From the NCBI RefSeq assembly GCF_000687915.1, contig NZ_JHZY01000004.1:1312001-1376000 (forward strand): a stretch of 64,000 nucleotides of DNA, read 5' to 3'. The notes beneath the pieces were generated by a model, which ran no database searches, was not told the DNA's origin, and saw only the letters and a program-made list of their open reading frames with translations. Source of the DNA: Leeuwenhoekiella sp. MAR_2009_132. Its GTDB lineage: Bacteria > Bacteroidota > Bacteroidia > Flavobacteriales > Flavobacteriaceae. Made by a program: the position numbers and the translations under genes. The stretch's first letter is position 1, and each line of letters begins with the position of its first letter. This document shows, piece by piece, positions 42,328 to 51,363 of the stretch.

Positions 42328-42499
42328 TTAAAATATAAAATTTATCTAATTGCACTTATTAAAAACAACAACAGATTTCAATACAACTATTTGATTTTGT
42401 GACCTTTAACATTTGTTCTGCTAAATATTTAAGTTAATAAATTTTCTTGGTTTTGTATAATTCTTAATAAAGGTTTAATAAAACTTTATCAATTGCCGT

Positions 42500-42530
42500 T
42501 TTGTATCTAAATTTTAACAAACTACTTTTA
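42500..42530 (+). promoter_or_regulatory. Promoter of first OmpA gene
   Basis: TTTG (42500-42503), 19 nt, TACTTTTA (42523-42530), close to TTTG-N19-TAnnTTTG, 32 bp before the ATG. The remaining sequence of the 235-bp gap after the AddA gene (42328-42499) is AT-rich with nothing else recognised. Confidence 0.65.
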
Positions 42531-42562
42531 CCCCCGTATTGAATAACTTATCAATTAGAAAT

Positions 42563-43939
42563 ATGAAAAAAAGTACTAGTATATTGTTTTTGTTTTTTGC
42601 AGTATTTATAGGAGTAAACTCTGTATTTGCTCAGGATGCAAATAACCCTTGGTATATAAGTGTAGGAGTTAACGCTGTTGACACTTATCCCGTAGATGAA
42701 GATAACAGACCTCTAACAGGAGGATTTCTTAATGAAATGTATAATGTAGATGACCATTGGAATATTCTACCATCTATCTCTACTCTTTATGTAGGCCGTT
42801 ACATTGGTAGTGGTTTTGCTTTTGGTGTAAGAGGTTCTCTTAATAAAATAGAGAAATTTGGTGATGTACCAGCAAATGATCTTGCATATTATGCAGTAGA
42901 TGGTATGTTCTCTTACAGTTTCCGCGATGCTCTTTTTGGTGAAGGTGGCTGGTTTGACCCATACTTAGGAGTAGGTGGTGGTTATGTTTTTGTAGGTGAT
43001 TTATCAAGCCATGGTACTGCTAACGGTACTGTAGGTTTAAAAATATGGTTAGGAGAGTCTATAAGTTTAGACTTATCTACAACCTACAAGCACGCATTTG
43101 AAGATAACTATACTAAGCATATGCAACATACTGCCGGTATTGGTTTTGCTTTTGGAGGTACCGATACTGATGGTGATGGTATTTTTGACAAAAATGACGA
43201 GTGTCCAGATGTTCCTGGTTTACCAGAATTTAATGGATGTCCTGATACAGATGGTGATGGTATAAAAGATTCTGAAGATTCTTGTCCTGAAGTTGCCGGT
43301 TTACCAGAATTTAATGGTTGCCCTGATACAGATGGTGATGGCATTGCAGATCCAGATGATAAATGTCCTAATGTAGCTGGTTTACCTGCTTTAAATGGTT
43401 GCCCTGATGCTGACGGTGATGGTGTTACAGATGCAGAAGATAAATGTCCTAATGAAGCTGGCCCTGCCGCAAATGATGGTTGCCCTTATCAGGATAAAGA
43501 TAATGATGGTGTATTAGACAAGGATGATGAGTGTCCTACAGTTCCTGGTACAGTAGCAAACAATGGTTGCCCAGAAGTAACTGTTGAGGTGTTAGAAGAA
43601 ATTAATGTTCAGGTTAGAACTGTACTATTTGATTTAAATAAAGCTACAATTCGTAAAGAGTCACTTGAAAATTTAAATACTGTAGCTGGTACAATGATGG
43701 AATATCCTAATACAAGATTTTTAATAGAGGGTCATACAGATAGTCAAGGAAGTGATGCATACAACCTTAAGCTTTCTGACGAACGTGCAGCTTCAGTTAA
43801 AAACTATTTAATTGAAAAAGGATTACCTGCTTCAAGACTTTCTTCCGAAGGATTTGGTGAAACTAAGCCTGTTGCAAATAATGCAACTGCTGCTGGTAGA
43901 CAACAAAACCGTAGAGTTGAAATTTCACTTATAGATTAA
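42563..43939 (+). CDS. OmpA-family protein with TSP3 calcium-binding repeats (1)
   Basis: A 458-residue outer-membrane protein, starting at ATG 42563 (MKKSTSIL); the upstream TTG is not needed. Signal peptide 1-24 ends VFA-Q. About 25-205 form a beta-barrel. From about 205 to 345 come thrombospondin type-3 repeats, D-x-D-G-D-G-I blocks each with Cys pairs (DTDGDGI...DECPDVPG...NGCP), which bind calcium. The last ~110 residues are the OmpA peptidoglycan-binding domain (EGHTDSQGSDAYNLKLSDERA...NRRVEI). It ties the outer membrane to the cell wall. A second paralog follows 148 bp later with its own promoter. Confidence 0.94.
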   Translation: MKKSTSILFLFFAVFIGVNSVFAQDANNPWYISVGVNAVDTYPVDEDNRPLTGGFLNEMYNVDDHWNILPSISTLYVGRYIGSGFAFGVRGSLNKIEKFGDVPANDLAYYAVDGMFSYSFRDALFGEGGWFDPYLGVGGGYVFVGDLSSHGTANGTVGLKIWLGESISLDLSTTYKHAFEDNYTKHMQHTAGIGFAFGGTDTDGDGIFDKNDECPDVPGLPEFNGCPDTDGDGIKDSEDSCPEVAGLPEFNGCPDTDGDGIADPDDKCPNVAGLPALNGCPDADGDGVTDAEDKCPNEAGPAANDGCPYQDKDNDGVLDKDDECPTVPGTVANNGCPEVTVEVLEEINVQVRTVLFDLNKATIRKESLENLNTVAGTMMEYPNTRFLIEGHTDSQGSDAYNLKLSDERAASVKNYLIEKGLPASRLSSEGFGETKPVANNATAAGRQQNRRVEISLID

Positions 43940-44021
43940 ACTTAAATGTTACTGATTAGCAACAAATCAATCTGAAGATTTATACTAAATAAGCAATTAT
44001 TTGATTTTTCTTAGATTTGAT

Positions 44022-44052
44022 TTTGTTGCTAGTTTTTAACAAATTACATTTG
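44022..44052 (+). promoter_or_regulatory. Promoter of second OmpA gene
   Basis: TTTG (44022-44025), exactly 19 nt, TACATTTG (44045-44052), a full consensus match, 35 bp before the ATG. One of the best promoter matches in the window; it suggests strong expression. Confidence 0.8.
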
Positions 44053-44087
44053 CTTCAATTAACACACTTAAATTTTACTTACTTAAC

Positions 44088-45473
44088 ATGAAAAATCTTA
44101 CTAAATTATTTTTATTTGCAGCCCTTACCTTTATAGGTATGAGTCAAGCAAATGCTCAAGACAAGAATAACCCTTGGGGGGTTAGTATTGGTGTAAACGC
44201 GGTAGATACCTACCCTGTAGATCCAAGTAATAGTGAACCATTAAGAGGAGGTCTTTGGAACGAATATTTCAACCAAAGAGATCATTGGAATATTCTTCCT
44301 TCAGTTTCAACATTATATGTAGGTCGTTACATTGGTGCTGGTCTTTCTTTTGGTGTACAGGGATCTATTAATAAAATAGAAAAATTTGGAGATGCTCCTG
44401 CAGATGACCTTGCATATTATGCTGTTGATGGTGTTTTCAACTATAGTTTTAGAGATCTTCTTAATGGAGAAGGTGGATGGGCTGATCCTTTCGTAGGTGT
44501 TGGTGGAGGTTACGTATTTTTTGGAGATATGCCAAGCCACGGAACTGGTAACTTACAAGCTGGTTTAAAAATCTGGTTAAGTGAAAATATCAACTTAAAT
44601 TTTGCATCAACTTATAAGCATACTTTTGAAGGTAATAAATACGTTGACACACGTCATTTTCAACACGTTGTTGGTGTAGGTTTCGTTTTTGGCGGAAAAG
44701 ATACTGATGGTGATGGTGTATATGATAAAGATGATGAGTGCCCTGAAACTCCAGGTCTTAAAGAATTCAACGGATGTCCTGATACAGACGGTGATGGTAT
44801 AAAAGATTCTGAAGATGCTTGTCCTGAGGTTGCTGGTTTACCAGAATTTAACGGATGTCCTGATTCTGACGGTGATGGTATCGCTGACAATGAAGATAAA
44901 TGTCCTAACGTAGCTGGTCCTGCTGCAACTAATGGATGTCCTGATGCTGACGGTGACGGTGTTATCGATGCTGAAGACAAATGTCCTAACGAAGCTGGTC
45001 CTGCATCTAACAATGGTTGTCCTTTTGTAGATACTGACGGTGACGGTGTTGCTGACAAAGATGATAAATGTCCTAACGTAGCTGGTCCTGCATCTAACAA
45101 TGGTTGCCCAGAAGTTGACGCTGCTGTATTAGAAGAATTAAACGGTGAAGCTGGTCGTATCTTATTTGATACAGATAAAGCTACTATCCGTAAGAGCTCT
45201 CTTGCAACTGTAGACAGAATTGCTGCAATTGTTAAAGAATACCCTAGCGCTAAGTTTGAAGTAGAAGGTCACGCTGATAGCCGTGCAAGTAATGCATACA
45301 ACATGAGTCTTTCTGAAAGAAGAGCTCAATCTGTTGTAGATTACTTAATCTCTAAAGGTGCTAATGCAGATAATCTAATGATTCACGCTTATGGTGAAGA
45401 GAAGCCAATCGCTCCTAACACTACAGCTGCTGGTATGCAACTTAACAGACGTGTAAAACTTACTTTAAAGTAA
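44088..45473 (+). CDS. OmpA-family protein with TSP3 calcium-binding repeats (2)
   Basis: A 461-residue paralog of the preceding protein, with the same order: signal peptide (1-24, ending ANA-Q), beta-barrel (about 25-205), TSP3 repeats (about 207-345, DTDGDGVYDKDDECPETPG and so on), and the OmpA C-terminal domain (EGHADSRASNAYNMSLSERRA...NRRVKL). The two proteins are alike along their whole length, so they arose by tandem duplication, now well diverged. The strong promoter suggests that this is the major one. The strong terminator at 45512-45539 isolates it from the AddB gene. Confidence 0.95.
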   Translation: MKNLTKLFLFAALTFIGMSQANAQDKNNPWGVSIGVNAVDTYPVDPSNSEPLRGGLWNEYFNQRDHWNILPSVSTLYVGRYIGAGLSFGVQGSINKIEKFGDAPADDLAYYAVDGVFNYSFRDLLNGEGGWADPFVGVGGGYVFFGDMPSHGTGNLQAGLKIWLSENINLNFASTYKHTFEGNKYVDTRHFQHVVGVGFVFGGKDTDGDGVYDKDDECPETPGLKEFNGCPDTDGDGIKDSEDACPEVAGLPEFNGCPDSDGDGIADNEDKCPNVAGPAATNGCPDADGDGVIDAEDKCPNEAGPASNNGCPFVDTDGDGVADKDDKCPNVAGPASNNGCPEVDAAVLEELNGEAGRILFDTDKATIRKSSLATVDRIAAIVKEYPSAKFEVEGHADSRASNAYNMSLSERRAQSVVDYLISKGANADNLMIHAYGEEKPIAPNTTAAGMQLNRRVKLTLK

Positions 45474-45511
45474 GATACATTCAGATTTAAATCTCATTAC
45501 AATATATTTTT

Positions 45512-45539
45512 AAAACGCCCCGTTTATTCGGGGCGTTTT
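45512..45539 (+). terminator. Terminator of second OmpA gene
   Basis: Perfect 11-bp arms aaaacgccccg / cggggcgtttt, 6-nt loop and a run of Ts. It ends 13 bp before the AddB-like gene starts, so that gene needs read-through or a promoter inside this region. Confidence 0.92.
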
Positions 45540-45552
45540 TTATTTTTAGCAT

Positions 45553-48258
45553 ATGACAACATTCATCGACGAGATTATACAAGACCTGTTAAATTCAGAA
45601 ATACCCCTTTCTCAAACAGTGATTGTACTTCCATCTAAAAGAGCAGGAAGTTTTTTTACTAAAAATTTAAAAAAGAAGCTCAAAGACGAGATATGCTTTT
45701 TACCAAAAACTTTGAGCATAGAAGAACTTGTAGAAGATATCTCAGGGCTCGTACCTGCTTCTCAAACTCAACTTCAAGTAGAGCTCTATCACATTTATAG
45801 AAAACAATTTAATCAAGGCGAACCCGAACCCTTTTTAAACTTTTTAGGTTGGGGACAAACCTTATTGGGAGATTTTAATGAAATAGACCGATACCTCATT
45901 TCTACAAAATCATTTTTTGACTACCTAAGTGCAATTAAAGAACTCAATCACTGGTCAATAGATACAACTTCTACTCTAGTCTCAAATTATCTCATATTCT
46001 GGAAATCTATTGAACTGTATTATAACAACTATAAAACACACTTAGAGAATCTTGGTCTCGGTTATCAGGGAATGCTTTATAGAAAAGCGGTAGAAACTAT
46101 TGACAGTTACCTAAAAGAGAATACTCAGAATTATTTTTTTTGCGGTTTTAACGCACTTAACTCTGCAGAACAAACCATTATAAAAAAATTCTTAGAACGA
46201 TCTACCACAAAAATTTACTGGGATATAGATCCTTACTTTTTAAAGGATGAGAATCACGTTGCCAGCACTTTTATAAAAGGATACCTCAAAAACTGGAAAG
46301 AATTAAATGCTACAAATTCTATAATTCCTCAAAAGGTCTCCTATTATAATTCAGAAAAAACCATATGTGCAACCGGGATCTCTCAAAATATAGGACAGAT
46401 TAAATATACTGGCCAGCTACTTTCAAAACTCTCTCAGGAAGAACTAGAAAATACCGCCGTGATATTAGGAGACGAAGCACTTTTGCTTCCTCTTTTAAAC
46501 TCATTGCCATCAAATGTTTTAGCTCTCAATGTAACCATGGGGTTACCCTTACAACAAGTTGCCCAGGCTGCATTTTTTGAAAATTGGTTTCAGTTACAAC
46601 TCAACAGACAGGAAAGCGGGTATTATTATAAAGATGTCCTTTCTATACTCGATCAGCAATATGCCATTCTACTCTTAGGTGACGCACGACTAAAGATTAA
46701 AAAAGAAATCACTCAAAAAAACCTGGTTTATATAAATCCGCTCCGATTAGAAAATGATGCAGTGCATTCAGCGGCTTTAAAATTAATTTTCAATCCGTGG
46801 CTCAATAATAGCGAGAACGCACTTACTTCAATCTTAGGAACAATCCAGTTGTTGAAAGAAATTTTGCTTCCGCAGAAAAACTGGTTGCAATTAGAATTTT
46901 TACACGCCTTTTTAGAGCTCTTTACGCAACTTAAAAATCTTAACGACAGCTACACGTATCTGGGAGATATAAAAACCCTTAAACAGTTTTATAGAGAGCT
47001 TTTAAGTAAAGAGACGCTCGATTTTAGGGGTGATCCTTATTCTGGACTTCAAATAATGGGAGTTCTTGAATCTCGGGTACTTGATTTTAAAAATATAATC
47101 ATTACATCGCTCAATGAAGGGACATTTCCTTCTGGTAAGAGTCAAAATAGTTTTATTCCTTTTGATTTAAAAATTGAATATAAACTGCCCACTTACAGAG
47201 AGAAAGATGCCATTTATGCATATCACTTCTTTAGATTGCTTCAGCGTTCAGAAAAAATAAACCTTTTATTCAATAATGAAGCAGGCGGTTTAAATAGTGG
47301 TGAAAAAAGCAGATTTCTACTTCAGCTTGCTACAGACCCAGAGGTTAAGTATACCTACAGCGAACAAACCGCAAGTGCTTCTGTAAGTTTAAAACCAAAA
47401 AAACTCAAGCATATTGAGAAAACGCCTCAGATAATAGAAGCTATTAAAAAACATGCGCAATCTGGCCTTTCCCCTTCTGCATTAACCACCTATATAAGAA
47501 ATCCTGTAGATTTTTATTATAAATACGTTTTAGGAATACAAGAATTAGATGAAGTAGAAGATATTATTGCGCACAACACATTAGGAACCGTTGTTCATGA
47601 AACGCTAGAAAAACTTTATGAGCCCTATATAAATACGATACTTACTGCAGATATTTTAAAAAAAATGATGTCTTCAGTAGATAAAGAAGTGCGCAAACAA
47701 TTTGACATCTGGTATAATGCAGTCCATATAGATACTGGTAAAAACCTGATTATTTTTAATGTCGCTAAACAATTTGTTCGTAATTTTTTAATGCAAGAGC
47801 AGCGTGATATCAATGATGGAAATGAAATCATAATAAAAGCCCTTGAATCAAAATACAGTGTGCCTATTTGGGAAGGCATTGTACTTAAAGGCACGGTTGA
47901 CCGAATAGACCGGGTAAACAATGTTTTGCGCATTCTTGATTATAAAACAGGTAAAGTAGACAAATACCATCTTGTAATTAAAGAATGGGAAGATCTAATT
48001 ACAGATTACGACAAACAGTCTAAAGCTTTTCAGGTTTTGTGTTATGCTTTGATGCTTTATAAAAGTGAAGGTCTGCCAGAATTCACGGAAGCTGGTATAA
48101 TTTCATTTAAAAACTTAAATGCCGGATTTTTAAAACTTAACAAAGACCAAAACGCTTCAGTAACCACAGAGCTTCTGGAAACTTTTGAAAGTTATCTTCT
48201 TAAGTTAATTAATGAAATACTAGATATAAACACTGCTTTTGTAGAAAAAGAGGTTTAA
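45553..48258 (+). CDS. AddB-like PD-(D/E)XK nuclease protein
   Basis: A 901-residue protein like the Bacteroidota AddB/RexB subunit. The N-terminal part has an inactive-helicase look without a clear Walker A. The C-terminal nuclease has ALTTYIRNPVDFYYKYV, a His in LGTVVHETLEKLYEP, and the catalytic GTVDRIDRVNNVLRILDYKTGK. The usual cysteines of the AddB iron-sulfur cluster are not seen here; the expected first Cys position reads Asn in RNPVDF. It should pair with the AddA-like protein at 39184 to process DNA ends. It is separated from addA by two porin genes and lies just after a strong terminator. It has no good promoter that I can identify. Confidence 0.85.
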   Translation: MTTFIDEIIQDLLNSEIPLSQTVIVLPSKRAGSFFTKNLKKKLKDEICFLPKTLSIEELVEDISGLVPASQTQLQVELYHIYRKQFNQGEPEPFLNFLGWGQTLLGDFNEIDRYLISTKSFFDYLSAIKELNHWSIDTTSTLVSNYLIFWKSIELYYNNYKTHLENLGLGYQGMLYRKAVETIDSYLKENTQNYFFCGFNALNSAEQTIIKKFLERSTTKIYWDIDPYFLKDENHVASTFIKGYLKNWKELNATNSIIPQKVSYYNSEKTICATGISQNIGQIKYTGQLLSKLSQEELENTAVILGDEALLLPLLNSLPSNVLALNVTMGLPLQQVAQAAFFENWFQLQLNRQESGYYYKDVLSILDQQYAILLLGDARLKIKKEITQKNLVYINPLRLENDAVHSAALKLIFNPWLNNSENALTSILGTIQLLKEILLPQKNWLQLEFLHAFLELFTQLKNLNDSYTYLGDIKTLKQFYRELLSKETLDFRGDPYSGLQIMGVLESRVLDFKNIIITSLNEGTFPSGKSQNSFIPFDLKIEYKLPTYREKDAIYAYHFFRLLQRSEKINLLFNNEAGGLNSGEKSRFLLQLATDPEVKYTYSEQTASASVSLKPKKLKHIEKTPQIIEAIKKHAQSGLSPSALTTYIRNPVDFYYKYVLGIQELDEVEDIIAHNTLGTVVHETLEKLYEPYINTILTADILKKMMSSVDKEVRKQFDIWYNAVHIDTGKNLIIFNVAKQFVRNFLMQEQRDINDGNEIIIKALESKYSVPIWEGIVLKGTVDRIDRVNNVLRILDYKTGKVDKYHLVIKEWEDLITDYDKQSKAFQVLCYALMLYKSEGLPEFTEAGIISFKNLNAGFLKLNKDQNASVTTELLETFESYLLKLINEILDINTAFVEKEV

Positions 48259-48357
48259 AAATCTACACTAACAAACGCGGCATAGCTTTTGAAATTAACT
48301 AACAAATTGAGGTAGTTAGGACTACTTTTAAATATTCAATTAAAAATAAAAATCCCT

Positions 48358-48798
48358 ATGAAAAAGTTTCTTTTTTTCACGCTATTCGCAACGCTAACCG
48401 TGTTTAGCACAAATGCTCAGGAATGGAAAACCAATTTTTCTGAAGCAAAAAAGGAAGCGACTAAGCTAGATCAACCTATTATACTCGTTTTTCAAGGCTC
48501 AGACTGGTGTGCGCCGTGCATTAAGTTAGATAAAGAAGTATGGTCAACAGAAGCATTTAAAAAATATGCTAAAGATCATTTTGTAATGCTTCAAGCAGAT
48601 TTTCCTAGAAAAACTAAAAATGCATTACCTGAAGATCAACAAGCACGTAACAATAAACTTGCTGAAACCTATAACAAAAATGGGTATTTTCCGTTTGTGG
48701 TAGTTTTAGATCATGCTGGTAAAGTACTTGGACAAGCCGGTTATGAGAAGACAACTCCAGAGGCTTACATTAAAAAGCTTGAGGCTTTCACAAAGTAA
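48358..48798 (+). CDS. Exported thioredoxin-like protein
   Basis: A 146-residue protein with a signal peptide (1-20, ending TNA-Q) and a thioredoxin fold with the active site WCAPC (Cys51, Cys54) after IILVFQGSD. The later cis-proline segment YFPFVVVLD is also present. It should be a periplasmic disulfide reductase or heme/cofactor-type redox helper. First gene of a run with ApbE, DUF4266 and DUF3570; ApbE starts 4 bp after its stop, so they are co-transcribed. It may keep cysteines of its operon partners reduced; this is inference. Confidence 0.9.
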   Translation: MKKFLFFTLFATLTVFSTNAQEWKTNFSEAKKEATKLDQPIILVFQGSDWCAPCIKLDKEVWSTEAFKKYAKDHFVMLQADFPRKTKNALPEDQQARNNKLAETYNKNGYFPFVVVLDHAGKVLGQAGYEKTTPEAYIKKLEAFTK

Positions 48799-48802
48799 AA
48801 TT

Positions 48803-49786
48803 TTGAAACACATACTCCCTATTTTAATTCTGCTCTTAAGTTTTAACTTAAATGCACAACAAACATTTAAGCGAACTTTAAAGCTAATGGGAAGCCGTTT
48901 TGATATAACGGTTGTCGCTCAAAATCAGGAGAAGGCAGATGCTTTTATAAATCTGGCTATAGCCGAAATTACACGAATTGAAAAACTAATTTCTTCATGG
49001 GATGCTAATTCTCAAACTTCAGCAATAAATAAAAATGCCGGTATTAAAGCCGTTGCAGTAGATGCAGAATTATTTGACCTCATCACACGAGCAATTTCCA
49101 TTTCTAAACTTACAGATGGCGCTTTTGACATTAGTTACGCCTCAATGGATAAAATATGGAAGTTTGATGGAAGCATGACCCAAATGCCAGATGCAGCAAC
49201 GATAACCGCTTCTGTAGATCGCGTAGGTTTTAATAAAATTCAATTAGATGCTTCCTCTCACACCGTTTTTTTGCCAGATGCAGGAATGAAAATTGGCTTT
49301 GGTGCAATAGGTAAAGGCTATGCTGCAGATAAAGCTAAAGCGCTATTGATTTCTAAAGGTGTTTCTGCAGGTATTATAAATGCATCAGGAGACATGAATA
49401 CCTGGGGAAAGCAACCTGATGGAAGCACCTGGAAAGTTGCAATTACAAACCCTATGAATAAAAATAAGGTTTTTGCGTTACTCCCTTTAATAAATAGTGC
49501 TGTTGTAACATCTGGCAACTATGAAAAGTTCGTATCTTTTAATGATACAAGATATAGTCACATTATAGACCCGCGAACAGGGTATCCTGCTTCCGGAATT
49601 ATAAGTGCAACTGTGTTTGCTCCAAAGGCTGAATTAGCAGACGCATTAGCAACTTCTGTATTTGTTATGGGGATTGAGGTGGGACTTAATAGGATTAATC
49701 AATTGCCTAATATTGAGTGTATTATAATTGACGATACCGGTAAAATATATAAATCAGACCATATAGAAATTAAAGATCATGATTAA
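48803..49786 (+). CDS. apbE: FAD:protein FMN transferase
   Basis: A 327-residue ApbE protein. An ORF can be drawn from 48713, but this overlaps the thioredoxin gene; the TTG at 48803 gives a proper signal peptide (KHILPILILLLSFNLNAQQ), so I choose it. Key segments are MGSRFDITV near residue 29, KIGFGAIGKGYAADKA, GIINASGDMNTWG, SHIIDPRTGYPA (metal/FAD site), and DALATSVFVMG. It transfers FMN from FAD to a Thr or Ser of an exported protein. Overlaps the DUF4266 gene by 8 bp, so translation is coupled. The acceptor is not obvious; see DUF3570. Confidence 0.92.
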   Translation: MKHILPILILLLSFNLNAQQTFKRTLKLMGSRFDITVVAQNQEKADAFINLAIAEITRIEKLISSWDANSQTSAINKNAGIKAVAVDAELFDLITRAISISKLTDGAFDISYASMDKIWKFDGSMTQMPDAATITASVDRVGFNKIQLDASSHTVFLPDAGMKIGFGAIGKGYAADKAKALLISKGVSAGIINASGDMNTWGKQPDGSTWKVAITNPMNKNKVFALLPLINSAVVTSGNYEKFVSFNDTRYSHIIDPRTGYPASGIISATVFAPKAELADALATSVFVMGIEVGLNRINQLPNIECIIIDDTGKIYKSDHIEIKDHD

Positions 49787-49991
49787 AAAAATTCTTCTGT
49801 TGAGCTCTCTTAGCTTGTACTTCACCAGTTGTGTTGCGGTAAAAGAGTACGAGAAAGTAGCAATAAATGATCCTGATATGGTTCTTTCAGATAAGCCGGC
49901 AGATCGCAATGTTTCTACCTTTCATTCCTATAGAGAAGCGGCGGTAGGCGCTAATGGAGGTAAAACCGGTGGTGGCTGCGGTTGTAATTAA
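49779..49991 (+). CDS. DUF4266 lipoprotein
   Basis: A 70-residue lipoprotein: signal ending F-T-S-C18, then VKEYEKVAINDPDM, which is the typical DUF4266 stretch, and a Gly-rich end with the vicinal pattern GGGCGCN (Cys67, Cys69). Function unknown. The C-terminal C-x-C could bind a metal or be a substrate for the thioredoxin-like protein encoded by the first gene in the operon. It overlaps apbE by 8 bp and DUF3570 follows 19 bp after its stop. This trio occurs together in many Gram-negative genomes, by my recollection of the families. Confidence 0.88.
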   Translation: MIKKILLLSSLSLYFTSCVAVKEYEKVAINDPDMVLSDKPADRNVSTFHSYREAAVGANGGKTGGGCGCN

Positions 49992-50010
49992 TGAGTATTT
50001 ATATAAGCAT

Positions 50011-51285
50011 ATGCAATTATTTAAAATAAGTTTTGGGGCTTTATTAGTACTTTCATTCTCTGCAGTACACGCACAGGAAGAAAATCAGGAAGCATATAAA
50101 AAAAGAGTTTTAGAAACTACTGAAGTTGATTTTTTAAGTAGCTATTATGCTCAGGATGGCGCTAACGCTGCTGTAACGGGAGGTATAGGCACAGAAGAGC
50201 TTACTGATGCTACGGGTACGATTGTAATTTCGATACCGCTAAACGACGATGATGTGTTAACTATAGATGCGGGGGTTTCTGCATACACATCTGCTTCCTC
50301 CAGTAACATCAATCCGTTTGATGGTAGCAACGCTGCAAATGCTTTTCAGGCTTCATCTGGCGCTTCTAGTAGTGATTTATGGTCAAACATAAACGGTATT
50401 TACAGCCATAGCAGTACTGATCGCAATAAAATATGGACAGCAAAAGCATCTGTCTCTTCAGAATATGATTACTTCTCAGTAGGTTTTGGTGGAAGCTACA
50501 CCTGGTTATTTAATGAGAAAAACACAGAATTAAGTGTAAATGGTAATATCTACCTAGATTCCTGGAAAACGATTTATCCTATTGAATTACGCCCAGGAAG
50601 CGTTTACGGAGATGCAAATTACAATCCGCAATTTATACCTTTTGACCATACAAATAGAAACTCTTATGCTGTAGGTTTTGGGTTCTCTCAAATACTTTCT
50701 AAAAAATTACAGGCATCGCTAGCATTAGATTTAGTTCAGCAAAGTGGTTTACTTTCTACCCCGTTTCAACGTATTTATTTTAGCGATAAGCCAGATGTTA
50801 TGGTTGAAGATTTTCAGCTTGCAGATGATATCGAGCGATTACCTGATACGCGATCAAAAATAGCCGCCGGCGGAAGATTAAATTATTACTTAAATTCAAG
50901 AGTGGTGCTACGCTCTTATTACCGTTTTTATGCAGATGACTGGGGGATTACTTCACACACAGCAAGTTTAGAAATTCCGATAAAAATCATAGATAAATTT
51001 ACGCTGTACCCATCTTACAGGTATTATACGCAAACCGCCGCAGATCAATTTGCAGGTTATGAGCAACACGCTTCTACAGACGAGTTTTACACCTCAGATT
51101 TTGACCTCTCTGCGTATGATGCAAATCAGTTTGGCTTCGGTGCAAACTATACAGATATCTTTACAAAATTCCACATCTTTCAATTTGGTTTAAAAAGTAT
51201 AGATCTTAAGTATTACAACTACAAGCGCAATACTGGATTGAGCTCAAACATCATTACAGCAGGTATAAAATTTGTTCAGGATTAA
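50011..51285 (+). CDS. DUF3570 outer-membrane-type protein
   Basis: A 424-residue exported protein; ATG 50011 is chosen because it gives a clear signal peptide (MQLFKISF...VHA-Q), the earlier GTG in the frame overlapping DUF4266. The mature part begins EENQEAYKKRVLETTEVDFL, then DGANAAVTGGIGTEEL, typical of DUF3570. Amphipathic strands throughout suggest an outer-membrane barrel. SSGASS at 115-120 resembles the core of flavin-acceptor sites. Last gene of the thioredoxin/apbE/DUF4266/DUF3570 operon. It could be the ApbE substrate or its membrane partner. Confidence 0.88.
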   Translation: MQLFKISFGALLVLSFSAVHAQEENQEAYKKRVLETTEVDFLSSYYAQDGANAAVTGGIGTEELTDATGTIVISIPLNDDDVLTIDAGVSAYTSASSSNINPFDGSNAANAFQASSGASSSDLWSNINGIYSHSSTDRNKIWTAKASVSSEYDYFSVGFGGSYTWLFNEKNTELSVNGNIYLDSWKTIYPIELRPGSVYGDANYNPQFIPFDHTNRNSYAVGFGFSQILSKKLQASLALDLVQQSGLLSTPFQRIYFSDKPDVMVEDFQLADDIERLPDTRSKIAAGGRLNYYLNSRVVLRSYYRFYADDWGITSHTASLEIPIKIIDKFTLYPSYRYYTQTAADQFAGYEQHASTDEFYTSDFDLSAYDANQFGFGANYTDIFTKFHIFQFGLKSIDLKYYNYKRNTGLSSNIITAGIKFVQD

Positions 51286-51363
51286 CATTTTTTGTTCAAT
51301 TATATTTTACTGAAATAGGAATAGAACTTTTACATTTAAGGCTCAATCTAATCTTTTTAGTAA

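Noticed and set aside
44660..45100. Long minus-strand frame opposite the second OmpA gene (and a similar one at 43108-43344).
   Set aside because: A shadow of the TSP3 repeats: repetitive Pro/Ser sequence caused by the periodic D-G-D-G codons on the other strand.
48713..48802. Upstream extension of apbE to 48713.
   Set aside because: It overlaps the thioredoxin gene by 86 bp and would bury the clear signal peptide that begins at TTG 48803.
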